A DNA stretch of 64,000 nucleotides from positions 31,861,294-31,925,293 of the forward strand of contig NC_063155.1 in the NCBI RefSeq assembly GCF_020921035.1, given 5' to 3'. The notes beneath the pieces were generated by a model, which saw only the letters and a list, made by a program, of their open reading frames with translations, had not been told where the DNA came from and searched no databases. Made by a program: the position numbers and the translations under genes. Source of the DNA: Rhodamnia argentea (lineage: Eukaryota > Streptophyta > Magnoliopsida > Myrtales > Myrtaceae). Numbering within the stretch: the stretch's first letter is position 1; every line of letters begins with the position of its first letter. This document shows, one piece after another, positions 37,301 to 54,107 of this stretch.

Positions 37301-40300
37301 CCAGTCTATTTAGAAGCTCCAATAGAGTGGGAAAACTTGTTTTAATCAAGGTTAGAGGATTTAACGGGTGTTCAAATGGTTCTTCCATCCCAATTAAGTT
37401 GCTAATGTAAAGCATTGGCAGAGACATCCTCTTAAATTAGATTTCAAGATATGAATATGGGTTTTCTCTTGATAAATCAGGGGGCAATAGCTTAGCATTG
37501 CCAACAGTAAGCACAGTCGTTGGGTATTTTGAAAGTTTGTGGAACCATAACGAACTGTTACAAAAGTTAGATCAATTACTTGATGACGTGGTTTGATATT
37601 AGTTACCCTTACATTCCCCCTCACACATAATCCTGAACTTTGGCTTAAGGCTGAAGTGTGGAAAGTGGAAACATATAATTGGTAGTCAAATAAGGGTCCA
37701 AAAAGATTCTAACTTAGGATTTCCTAGTCTAACACCATGTGAAAGTTTGTGGAACCACAACAACAAATTTTAGAAACTTAAATTATAAGATGAATGTGTG
37801 ATTTAATATGTACATACTCTAACATGCATGATAGTGTGGGAAGCCTGTGAATCACGTAAATCAGTTCAAATTAAAGCTCTTTGCCAAGACCACTTGGGCT
37901 AGCTGTACCTTTTTAACATTGTTGTAGATTTGGCGTTTGGGATCTAAAATTTATTCAACTGACTATGATTTGTCGTGAATAATTCCAATACAAAGCTTTT
38001 TGTTTAGACTGAAAGACACACCATAAATCAGGTTCACACAGTGCTTATGTTGCATATTTGTCCAAAATCCTCTTCCATTCGAAAGTCCAACAGACTAAGA
38101 CAATGTGTTGCCCTCCATTAGCAGGGAAAAAAATATCAGAGATCTGTAGTTATTATTGGTTAAACTTCTCTACATTTTGGCAAGGTATCAGTCTGATTGT
38201 GTAATAGTCTTTTCCTGGTCTCTGTAAGTTGAGACATTTTCTCTCAGGCAACAATGCTACAAGCTTCCTTTAGAAAAAAGGTTTTTAAGCAGTTTGTAAC
38301 TGCAAGTGTTTGATCTTGCTGAGTAGCTTTGACACTGCAATAGTGAGGAACTACAAACAATAGTAGGCAAATTCACAAGGACGTTCTTTCAGGCAATCTA
38401 TAGCTTCCCTACAGGGAAACTACACCTTTTTTTTTTTTCCTTTTGATCTGGTTCTATCCTATCCTATTCTATTTTACAAGTCACATTGTGTGCACTATGT
38501 GCTGTGTGCAGGTTATGAAACTCTGCTCTCGCACTCACACCTCCTCCCTCCCTCCCCCGGGGCCAGTGGTTAAGCAACACCTTTTCTAATGGATGACAAT
38601 TCTCTGAAGAGAAACAGCATAGTGTTCCAGATATGATTTCTTCTAATGTATTAGAAACTCTGACTTTATCTTAGCGGTTTTTTCCGAAATACCATGCAGT
38701 ACAAGTTTACAACTCATCTGATCATGCTAAATTCCCAAATTGAGTCAGTATTTGTTTCGTTAAAGAACTACGCCAAGTGTTCATGTTCATTTAAGGTGTC
38801 TCTTCACTAACTAGATCCTCCTTTTGCTAGTCAATTTTCATTACATATCCCTGTATAACCACCAAAACCAAAACCAAAACCAGATGACCAAAATAGTCAA
38901 AATGCTTCTAATTATCATTCCAATCAGAGACCTACAGGTAGTTAACAGCGCAATTTCCTGTAAGACACATAAATGAGTAGTTGCTAGGGAATAACCGCAA
39001 ACAGTAGTTAACCGGAAATTGTATAAGTAGTTATATATTACTGTATATATCTAAATCAGCATCCTATTAAAGCATGGATAATTGTAATTTCAACTTTATC
39101 CATGTTACCTGTCAACTTGCGGTGGTGAATGAACTGGTGTTTCTGTTCCCACTCTACCTAAGCCTGATGGACAAATTCAGCAAATTCATCATGGTATAGA
39201 ACAATTGCTCGTTTTTTCACCACAGGAAAGAGAAACCAATTGTGTTTTCAGGATCTGAAGTTATGCCCTTCTGAATGAATCATCCAATTTTCATGGCAAG
39301 TAAAGAAAGAAAACTTATCAACTGCTACTACCACGCGAGTGGCACATTAAATGCAGAGCAGTGATAATAACAGTCGACTAGAGTGGTGTCTCAGCTCCTG
39401 CCTAATGTGTAGAATTATTTTCTTCCAAATTGAAATGAGGCATGATACCAGTTATAATAACTAAGAAATATCCATGGCAAGCCAGTGACATGAACTGCAA
39501 AATACCGTTTACTGAAAAGGCAACGTGATCTTCATTTGCTGGACTAATTTCCAAATTTCTGTCAGAAGGATCATCACCAAGCAAATCAAGGACAGATGTA
39601 CCTGAAGAGATATGGAAACACCTTGTCACTTTGATCATGCCATTGCAGCAACTAAGCTATAGGTTTATTGGAAAGCATGAGTAAGAAGACATAGTGAAAG
39701 CCAGATTATTAATCATATGCCATTAATATGGCAACTTACGTGGCTCATACATTATTCCCTTCTTATGACCAAGCTTGTTCTTTTGATTATCTGAGACATT
39801 GCATAAATATTGAGAGAAAAACTCGATCACAACAAGCCAAAAAAACTTGATGATCATGCATTGTGCATAAGGCACAATAATCACTATGAATTATTAAAAA
39901 CAAGCTTCAGGGGGTTATTAGTCGCATGGATTAACATCATGTATGTTGAAGTCAAGTCTCTCAGCCAGCTGAGATATTTCTCCCTCATTGAGTATGATGG
40001 GCAATGGACTATAGATCTTCCAGATGCCACAACCACGAGAGATGCGAACCCATTTTTTTTTCTCTGATCCTTGTATGCCTCCTTGACAGGATAACTTCCT
40101 CTTTTTCCATTTTGGGGGTGGGTGTGGGGCAATAAGGATGCCATTGCATGACTATTAACTCACTGGTTATTGACTTCATTCATCGGAAGAAGAGTATTAG
40201 CTTGATTGCCAAATTGAGAACCTGTTCCCATGTTCAATAAAACTCTATTGAAAACCTCATATCAAGTTGACAACGATGAATGAAACCAAATCAACTTTAT

Positions 40301-42128
40301 GAAAAATAAGGTAATAACTCCCCAAAATTGATTTGCAATCATACCTGCTCTGTGAACTTCAGTAGGCATGACATGAGTTACTGCATTGGCAATTGGAGTG
40401 GGTGGAAAATTTCTGAATTGGTGTTTTACCTTCGAATCATTAATATGCAGAATACTGCTTCCTGTAGACAGCAGTAAAAGGATAAGGTGAAGAAAATGTA
40501 CAGCTTTCTGGTTCGTGTATCTAGGAAGTAAGACAAAAAGAGTCCTACCTGAAAGGAAGTAGGACAGAAAGAACACTCAATAAAACAAATGCTATCATTA
40601 AAGTTATAGCTGCATTTCTCCATGAATGTTTTGAGCAAAGCAAATATCTAAGAGCCTTTGCACCATTGGCTCTATGTAGGAAGGTAAGGATACACCAAGA
40701 AGCTTAACAAGCTAATAGCTTTCTCTAGCGTTCTCAATAACATTGAATAATATAACACTAGAATGATGGCACCATGATGAAAGCTTTTCCAACAAAGTGA
40801 GGTTGACTACATAGCTCCTTAATGACCCAATTAAAATATGCATCGGCATTCAGGAAATTTAGTCTTTTGTGGCATGTTAGCACAACAAAAGGAGGACATG
40901 CAGCCTTCCCACAAGGTAGGATAATGACTAGGCATGCATCAAGTATTATTGTGCAACATTTCAAGTGGAAAAAAAAAAATTCCTTTGGTAGTAGAGTTTC
41001 AGCCAAAGTTAATTAGCTCAAGATCCTTTATGAGGTGCGGGCATGCAGAAAAGTGTTAAGAGTTAACTACATCACCAAACTGGAATGTATGTTGACAAGT
41101 TCTGACAACCCTCAAATGGACACAAATTTCAGATGCTCACTATCAGGGCAGCTACTTTTGTGCTCTTGTGGGGCAGTTGAAAGATTCAACAAGCTGAGTA
41201 TATCCAATGATCGATTTTCTTTCTGTTGTTGACAGTCCACATTTGTTCCCTCAGCATAGCTGTCCGAACCGAAATTTTGTTGTTGCTGTTGCCTCTTCTT
41301 TTGCTCAAAATAGTGCTTTTGCCTCCATGAATAGAAAGATTTCAGAAAGAATAGGTAGTTGCTCTCGTGTGATATATGCTTACCAAAGGTAGCAAAGTTC
41401 TGGCTGCATCAGTTCGAGGGAAAAAAGAGAGCAAGTAGATAGATGTCTTTTACCTCTTTTGAGTTGACTTCCTGGACTGTAATAATCCACATCTCAGCAC
41501 AATTAAGATGCACCAAGGCAAAAAGAAATAGTCGTGTATCAGAAGCAGAATAATGACATTGTCATGATTGGCTCATGATGAATTGAGAAGTAGTCCCTCA
41601 GTAGAGACAATGTATCTTGTCTTTTTCACACTTATTGACACACAAACACTGAGTTCAGCATCACAGGCTCTTTCTCCTGAACCAATGAGCCAAAAGTTCT
41701 GAGCCATTTCAAACTAGACCTCACTATTTTTTACCTTACAATTTTCATTGGTAAATAAATTGGCGGCATACCACTACCTGACAACTGACATGCCGGCAGT
41801 CCAATTGTCCAAAGGGAACAACAACGGGATGTGGCACTCCCACCGAGGTGGAGAACACCAACTCATGTTCGAGAAGAAGGATTCCAATAAGAAAATAATC
41901 ATTTAAACTGAGTAATGGTAGTAAGCCGAGTAATGGTAGGTCTACTAATCCTTTCTGGTTACAGGAAGTAGTGGAAGACAAGGAATGATGATTTCAACTT
42001 GCAACCTAAGAAAGATTATGACAGAATCGCATGGAGCTGACAGATTCTGCAAATTGTCAAAGGTCAAAGCACATACTGACACTTACAGTCGTTATTTTCC
42101 GTCTCGATCCTCCCATCCACTGCAACAT
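34331..42128 (-). CDS. Unrecognised 344-residue plant protein, 12 exons
   Basis: Reconstructed exons: 42087-42128, 42006-42046, 41454-41476, 40345-40461, 39740-39790, 39506-39601, 39109-39163, 36797-36896, 35920-36097, 35208-35373, 34488-34548, 34331-34435. Every junction is GT-AG and phases agree throughout (1035 nt), which makes chance unlikely. No domain, signal peptide or membrane helix is evident. The protein is hydrophilic, with Asp/Ser/Asn-rich middle (LDLLGDDPSDRNLEIS; SGWSDMLENGDHATDDLDF), Trp-containing acidic pieces (GIGDWYDNLEANTCVWDNSN) and a basic, helical-looking C-terminus (LLREGQVRQDYLQQCLHHCM; GLAPLREIQERVQAFKGKI). The last intron-like donor at 34340 might be used, giving another C-terminus. 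The start ATG and first two small exons are the least certain parts. By position it may correspond to Arabidopsis At2g30480 (recalled, not checked). Do not infer a function. Confidence 0.65.
36897..39108. other. Long intron of the 344-residue gene
   Basis: About 2.2 kb between exons 7 and 8, AT-rich. Open frames at 37170-37427 and 37394-37624 (minus) resemble no known protein and do not splice obviously into the gene. Confidence 0.5.
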
Positions 42129-42604
42129 CTTTGGCGTGCAAATGAAGACCGAGCAAATCCTAGAGCAATGTTCTGCATATACGTAGGACTCGCAACAAAG
42201 AGCTGGTTATATGTGCCGAAATCAGCTTAAATCATGTGCATGAACAGAGACGCGATTGACATGTGTTATATGATTACGCTGAAGTTCCTCCGACATTCAC
42301 AGCGCACATGACACGTTCGACGTCGGAAATCCTGACAGAATGTGGACGAACAACGCAGATGAACCGCTAATCTTCGGAGCGACAGAGAGAAAGAGAGAGC
42401 GCTCTCGTCTCTGTCCGGAGACGAATCCAGAATCCTTCAACTTCAAGTAGGTGCTTCCGAACCTCCAACGGAGAAAAACTGAAATCACCCACCGAATTCT
42501 ACGAGGCAAAGCGGCGGTAGTGGCCAGGGCGTGAAATTCCGCAATCTTCTCTCGCCTGTGACTAAAATAAAATTTTAAAAAAAAAAACTAGCTGTAGCGC
42601 GCGG

Positions 42605-42610
42605 CACGTG
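42605..42610. promoter_or_regulatory. G-box CACGTG
   Basis: Perfect palindromic G-box about 480 bases upstream of the proposed start of the 344-residue gene and about 1 kb upstream of RPT3, in the region between these divergent genes. A single hexamer may be chance. Confidence 0.35.
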
Positions 42611-43423
42611 AGAATTCTTGATGTGACAATAAATTTGTGACAAAAGAAGATAGGGTTAAAACCGGTTTTGCTTAATTTATGCACTAGAATTTATGTGCCC
42701 ATAAGTTATTAATCTATTGAATAATTCAAAGGAGTCAATGTAATAGTGATGGTCATTTGTTTATACTTCATAGTTATTCACAATTTCGCAATTCCACATG
42801 ACATTCCTACATAAAAAAGCAAGAGAATAATAGATTAATGAAAAAAATGATTATTAAATAAAAAAAATTTCAAAATGCTCTTTCTTTTTTTTTTTTTGGT
42901 CACATCAGAATGCTCTTTTAGAAAATCAGAAGATGGGAGAATCCAACAATGGCGGGGACGCATCACCTTCTTATATATTGCTGTCGAGATTCTTATGAGC
43001 AAATTTGGAAAGGCAAAAAAAAATAATAATAATTGGATGGATTGTGAAATATGTCAATCCGAATTAGAGAATAATCATGTTAGTTTTGTAAAATGAGTCG
43101 TGGTGCCTTGGGGTGACTTCAGAAATCGCTATTTACGCTGATAAAATGTCGTGTGCAATAAATGAGCATAAATTGCAAATCATTTTCGTTAATTAGAAGT
43201 AAAATATAAGAAGTAGAGACTCAATATGCAAATACAGTATAAATTCATAAACCATGAATCTATAAATTTTGGATGAAGGAAGATCAACATACGAACGAAC
43301 ATGATAGGAATATGTCCTATTCGAGGTAAAAAGATTTGGTGCTTTTACATGATTAAGGAAAAGTTTCAAATAAGGGTTCGAAATGTTTTAATTTTCTTAA
43401 ATAAAGATATGAAGCCATCGGAT

Positions 43424-43448
43424 TGGGCCTATTTCTTTTTGGTGGGCC
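43424..43448 (+). promoter_or_regulatory. Two TGGGCC site II elements upstream of RPT3
   Basis: TGGGCC at 43424-43429 and 43443-43448, about 170-190 bases upstream of the RPT3 start codon. Paired TGGGCC/T (site II) elements are typical of plant housekeeping promoters and are bound by TCP factors. Assignment here rests on motif and position only. Confidence 0.5.
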
Positions 43449-43616
43449 GAAGGGCTCAATTGTCAAAGGCCTGGTTTTCCTCTTTCATTCTTTTGAACTC
43501 CACTCTTTATGCATTCATGGTGTCAGAACCGAAGAGGGGAAAACTTGGAAGAGGGGAAAGAGGAGGAGACAGATCAATCCATCCATCCATAGGAAGCAGA
43601 TTTGATATCTGAAGGA

Positions 43617-48173
<4,557 letters not shown>

Positions 48174-49445
48174 TTATGAGGAGTTGAGTACTTGAAGACA
48201 ACGGCAACTCTGTGCATGATCCCGTTCTTAGGAATATTTGTACCTTCGGGATTTGTTCCTTTTACCTTTATAAATCTCGAATATGATTTCCTCTTGGATG
48301 TCTACCTCTGTGGGAAATGGGTGGTGTTGATCTCAGAATCTGCTGAAAAAGAAACGATTGGATTTCAATTTTACTTTTCAATCTGGCCCCCCATATAGAA
48401 TATGATGATAGGGGAGCCGTGAGGCACAAACTTCGTGGAGTAGAATGTGATGAGATGGGTATCTGTATACGTATGAGGACCGGTTAAGGATGTAATGTCC
48501 TCGGCCCACTGAGTATGCCCGGCTACAAGGTTTTATTTCCCATAACGATGACTCTTTAAAGTCATATCCACCTAAGAGATGTTGAAAAGGAAAGAAGAGA
48601 ACTGGAAGGTCGTTACTCGGAAATCGAAAAATAAGGGAATGTGAATGAGAGAGGGAGACAGAGAGGGCATATTGGATGAGATGGGTTCCGAATGTATACG
48701 GAGGTTGGTCGGTGGTTTAAAAAATAGGTCGGTCGGACTCGTTTGCTATTATTTGTTTTTCAAGAAAGAATATTGGACCATGAAAGGAACAGCTTCCTCC
48801 ATGGCCGTTTTTGGGGGCAGCTCTGGCGTCCCTTTTGCTTGCCTTGGCCGCGGGCTTTAGCAGTTGCGGTCCCTGATGCTCCCCCACCGCATGGCTCGAT
48901 ACGTTCGGAGCGGGGAGAGAGGGGAGCAAAAGTGTTTCCAAATGGCAATAATGTTGAGAGAATTTGGAGCATTCATGTCATCCATCCATGGCCTGGTGGG
49001 ACATGGGACGCATCCAACGACCATGCCGGCGCACGTGGCGGGGAGGGAGATGCACGTATTTGCACTGACATGTTAATCGTATTTTGCTTGTCACGATCAT
49101 TGGGCGGCTCCCGACTCCTTCCTCTCTTTCTTTTCCTCTTTTGTTTTGTTTTTTCTTTTTCACAAAGGTGAATGGGGTTGATTAATAATAGTTAATGTGG
49201 TTTTGACCCGTAAAGAGGGAGAGAGCGTGGCAAAGTCAAGGCAGTGAAGGTCCCATCCCCATCCCAGAGTCGGTTCCTCCGTGTTCAAGGATTAACTTGC
49301 TCTCTTTTCCTTCGGAGGCAGCGAGAGGGAGAGACTGAAAGAGAGGAAGAGGGAGAAGGGAGAAGGGAGAAGGAGAAAGACCATAATCTCCACCCTTCTC
49401 AGTTTCAGATCCATACCCCACCCCCCTCTATCTTTTCCTCTGCAA

Positions 49446-49484
<39 letters not shown>

Positions 49485-50210
49485 AAATTCAACCCATCGA
49501 TCTTTTTTGGCTGGGAATTGCCGCAGAAGCAGGCAGCGCAGGTTGGTAGATCTCAACATTCGTTGATTTTATCTTTTGATGTCATTCGATATCATTCAAA
49601 TTCCATTCCATCCCTCTCTGTTTCTATCTTTTGGGGCAATGGATAATTTCATTCCATGCAAACCATCTCCTTCCTTTCCATTCAAAGATTGGATTTTGCT
49701 TCCAATCCCTGACGATCCGCAACCCCATCGCGGCGCAATTTTCGTCTCTCCTGTCATATTCCGCGACACGTGCCTACGAATTTCATCTTCTTCTTGTCTA
49801 TGAATCGCAATATTACCTCTTCCTTTGAATAGAAAAAGAAAAGACAAGAAAAGCACGACGGGATAGGGATAGGGATAGGGATAGAGAGAGAGATACTAGG
49901 TCGCTAATAGACGCGTTGGTGCAGCTGGAGTTTGTCTGTTCGGTGGTCAAAATACGACCGCCTTCCAGGAGTTCCCTCCCCCGGCAACTGTTAAGATTTT
50001 CTTTCTTCCTGGGCTTCATGTTATGAAAAGCGGCCCACGCTCGGTCGGGTCCAAAACTCGTTCTTGTTCATCACCACCGCTCAACTTCTCTCTCGCCCTA
50101 TTAACGTTAGGACTTAGGAACGCAGTTTTTATTTCAAAGTTCCTCCTTTTAGCGCCTTCTCATTTTAAAGGAACTTCAATCGTCCTTCAGGCACTCTCAG
50201 AAAGAATACG
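48174..50210. other. Intergenic: RPT3 3' region and NET4 promoter/leader
   Basis: Starts with the RPT3 3' untranslated region. From about 49300 the sequence is purine- then CT-rich and should be the NET4 leader; a donor-like CAG/GTTGGT near 49540 suggests a leader intron. A (GGGATA)n run lies near 49861-49881. No other gene is recognisable. Confidence 0.5.
49451..49482. repeat. (CT)16 microsatellite in the NET4 leader region
   Basis: Perfect CT run about 730 bases upstream of the NET4 start codon and just before the putative leader-intron donor. Confidence 0.9.
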
Positions 50211-52699
50211 ATGAAGAGAATGGAATCCAGAAAGTTGCACTCTTGGTGGTGGGATAGTCATATTGGTACCAAGAACTCCAAATGGCTTTCCGACAATCTC
50301 GAGGGTAATGCACCTCTTTTCCATTTACTTTATATCTACCCTGCTTTACTCTTCATATGTACGTCTTCTGTGCTATGACAATGGAACCCCGGTTGTGATG
50401 TTGATGGTTGCTGCTCTAGGCATATCCAATTATGCTTACCATGCTTCTGACACTTTGCTAGATGGCAGAACAAGTTTGAGGGGGTTTCTGAAAATGTGAT
50501 GGGGGTCATAGGGTCTCTTTTTCTAGCAGCTACATCGGCATTATCAAACATAAATGATGTCAGTCTCGGTTAATCGTTCGTATTTAACATGCCTTCAGCT
50601 CTCTCTGCGCTACATTAGCTTCACAAGCCTTGAGAGCATACTCTTTATTTCCTGTCTATTATATGCAGAGCAGAATCTGCTTCTGCATTCGTGATGCATA
50701 TGAAAATTTGACATCCACTCTTGTGAGGATTCAAGTTTTCCTGCAACTTTTGGAGCATGTTGAGTGCACATGCCATGACTCTTTTAGTCTTTGCTTCTTA
50801 CTTTTTTATTTCAAGTGTGGATGATTTTATCGTCTGTGTCTTGCGCCTGTTTGTTGTTTGTCTAAAGGTAGAAGTTCTGCTTTTTATTTTATTTTATTTC
50901 TTAAATGTTGAATCTATATTTCAATTGTTTGCTCATCTAAATTATGAATAAAGATATTGATGAAACGGTACTTGACATCAGAGATGGACCAGGGCGTGAA
51001 AAGGATGTTGAAACTTCTCGAAGAAGATGGAGATTCTTTTGCAAAAAAGGCAGAAATGTACTATAAAAGGAGGCCAGATTTGATCTCCCACGTGGAGGAG
51101 TTCTACCGCATGTACAGGTCTCTGGCGGAGCGTTATGATCACCTGACTGGAGAATTGCGCAAAAACATTCCTTCAGATCTCCAATCTCAGGGCTCTGGCA
51201 TCTCAGACATCGGTTCTGAACTGCCTTCTTCATTGCCCTCACCTGATTTAAAGCTAGGTCGCCGCAGATCTGGGCTTCAAGCTGCTGGCTTTGACTTCTT
51301 CCTCGGTTCTGGTGGAAACAACTCTGATGGTTTTCGTAGAGAAGGAGATGAATCATCTTCACTGACAGATTCTGAGCCTGAATGTGATTCTTCCTCAGTT
51401 AACAATTACTCAGTTTATTCGGGCAGTGGCATTGATCAAGGGCTACATTTGAAAGTGATGGAACTGGAGAATGAACTCCGGGACATGAGAGAGAGGGTCC
51501 AGATGCAGGAGGAAGAAAATGGAGATGGCTTACGGAGAGAACTAAAATCTGATGTTTCTGATGATATTGCATCTATAATCTCAAAGTATGAGAAGGAGCT
51601 CAAAACTGCAAACGAGAAGGTCCACCTTTCGGAGGAGGAGATCGCTAAGTTAAAGATTCAGCTCCACAAATATGGTTCTAAGGAATGTGCTAATGACATG
51701 TTGGAGTTGGATGCACTGACATTGACAAAGGAAGACATCAAAATGCCGAAGGTTGAGCTGGACATACATGAGACTCTGGAATCACAGCATCCGGAACGTA
51801 AGAATCAGGTTTTGGTGGAAGAGATTAAAATCCTAAAAGAAAAGCTTCAGGATGGAATGACAGAAATAGCTAGTTTGAGAAAAGAGCTTGAGGACAGTAG
51901 ATCCTCAGAGAAAAATCGATTTTTGCAGGATCAGCTCGAATTGGCTCAAAAAGATGCTGCTACTTGGAAAACCAAGTATAATGCAGAGAAAAGAGAGGTC
52001 TCAAAACTTCAAGAAAGAATGTTAAGACTGAAAACAAGTTTATCAGACCGGGATCATGAAATTAGGGAACTGAAAACTGCGGTATCTGATGCTGAGGAGA
52101 AGATTTTTCCAGAAAAGTATCAGATCAAGGCTGAAATATCTAGACTGCTCGAAGAGCGGAAGCACATGGAACAGCAGCTCAGAGAAGAGGAGTCACGAGT
52201 ACGCTGTCTGGAAGACGAAATCAGAAAGGTGAAAGCTGAGAGCATAGGAATGGAAGAACGGCTTAGCAAAGTCATCGATCGTATGAAAGCAGAGATGGCC
52301 GCTGGAGCCGATTGCTTGGAAAATTTAAAGAGAAGCTACGACATGCTCCTATCAGAGAGAAACGTGCTAGATGCGGAAGTCCTTAGGCTCAAAGAAGAGA
52401 TTAGGTCAAAGGAGGATAAGATGGATCAAAAGAATAGGCATTTGGAGAAGTTAAATACGGAGCACGTTGAGCTGATTGCTGCTTCTGAAGGGCTTCGGAA
52501 GGTGGTGGAAGAATGGAGAAGAAGAGCCAAGGAGATGGAGGAAGAGATCCAGAGGAGAGATGGCATGATCTTGGAAAGTGCAGAGCAGAAGCGGGAGGCT
52601 ATAAGACAGCTGTGCTTTTCGTTGGAGCATTATAGAAACAACTATCATACGCTGAGACATGCCTTTGTAAAGCACACAACAATTACACGCATAGCATAG
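50211..52699 (+). CDS. NET4: NETWORKED 4-type actin-binding protein, complete, 2 coding exons
   Basis: Exon 1 50211-50304 and exon 2 50982-52699 join in phase (G|AG) to 1812 nt, 603 residues. The NAB actin-binding domain spans about residues 10-90: [20 protein letters not shown] from exon 1, then [20 protein letters not shown] and [20 protein letters not shown] from exon 2. An acidic Ser-rich linker (about 135-165) precedes a long coiled coil (about 170-580). Near the end is [19 protein letters not shown], matching the C-terminal IRQ domain through which NET4A/B bind RABG3 (RAB7) GTPases on the vacuole membrane, linking actin to the tonoplast. The in-frame ATG at 50957 in the intron is not the start, because it would omit the tryptophan-rich beginning of the NAB domain. 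Confidence 0.95.
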
Positions 52700-54107
52700 C
52701 ATACTTAATGGATGATACGTGTGAACCTTCTTCGTCTGCAGATTGTACATTAATCTCAGGAAGCTAGGGTACACAGGGACTCGAGGAGAGAGCAACTGGG
52801 TGACCTGCAGTCTCCTTGGTGATTTGGATTTTCGACGTCTTCCCCGGTATTTGTTTGGACTGCTTCTTTTTCATATTGGATCTGCTGGAGTACCTCAGGA
52901 ACACATCATGGCTGCTTGTGATTTGAATGCGGCCTTATGGGGCACGGAGATACAAATCAAAGCAGACTCCCCGTCAAGCTTCCCTGTGCCAGCCGTTTGC
53001 TCTTCCACTTTCTGCTTGGTATTTGGTAATTCCAACCTGTAATTGGTGAGGTTCGGTTTTTTCTGTTACAAACTTTGCTATCAACTAAGAATGGCAGCCC
53101 TTATCCTTACATGTACCACACTATTCTATGGTTTGAGCTGTTTCTCTGTGGGAGACCGGATCCTGTACCTCTGTGCAAGACATACTGCTCGTCGGAGAGA
53201 CGCTTTCATTGAACTCAGCCTAGTCTGAAGACGGTGTCAAACATCTGAAAGTTTGACTTTCTCTGTCTATCCAAAAACACGTCCAAAAGACTTAAATGTG
53301 AATAAAAGGTACCCGAGATGATTTTCATGGATCAAATTCGATATATTGCAATCGTCAGTATGACTAATGTTCAACGGTCCAAACATACCACATATCTCGA
53401 GAAATGTAGGTAAGATTCGCGCGATATTTAGCACGTGGCATATTCATGCGCCATTTTTTTGTATCAAGTTTTTTTATTTTCAAGGTCACTTTATTATTCG
53501 ACCAAAAAAACAAGGTCACTTTATTACTTTTTTAATCCTAACAAATCTCTAATTTTTTTAGCATATGTTGGATATTCTAGTAATAAATCTCTAATCGAAT
53601 TTTGCGTATTTTGATAATAAATGTTAAAATAATAACTGTTGACGTTTATTATGAAATATATCTTGAACAACTATATAGTTCCTAAATATTCGTAATGTAG
53701 TTATTTGCGTATTATCAAATCATCCACTTCAAGAGTGTCTCTTAAGATAATCTTAATGATTAGAAAGTTATATTTCATGACCGCGTATAGTTTGATTATA
53801 ATGTAGGAATACCAATTACGACACAAACTCTCATAGTAAAACTCATCTTCTTAAAAGACCAGTTCATTTTCGAGGACGGACAACCATCTATTGTGCCGAG
53901 ATAGCAGTAAATCTGTGCTAAATAACATGCTTATAAATTTTTTTTTTTTTGGGGTCATGAACAGGCTTATAAAAAAGTTGAATAACGTCGCAATCTCCTG
54001 ACAGTACAATTTGCTCTTTGTTAAAATTATCCATCGTTCCATACAATTTGCCCTTTCAAAAGTAGTTCTGTGATCTAATTCCATCCTTCATCACCATGAA
54101 AGCAGAT
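52700..54107. other. Intergenic between convergent genes
   Basis: Holds the 3' ends of NET4 (plus) and the coiled-coil gene (minus). The 53370-53960 part is AT-rich with poly-T tracts. Nothing else is recognisable. Confidence 0.5.

Larger units (their letters stand above)
42129..43616. other. Intergenic between divergent genes
   Basis: Shared upstream region of the 344-residue gene (minus) and RPT3 (plus). The 42290-42540 part looks like a pyrimidine-rich leader on the minus strand, probably with an intron. The rest is AT-rich without recognisable genes. Confidence 0.5.

Noticed and set aside
50957..50981. ATG at 50957 as the NET4 start
   Set aside because: It lies in the intron; using it would lose the tryptophan-rich start of the NAB domain, which is found in exon 1 at 50211 and joins in phase.
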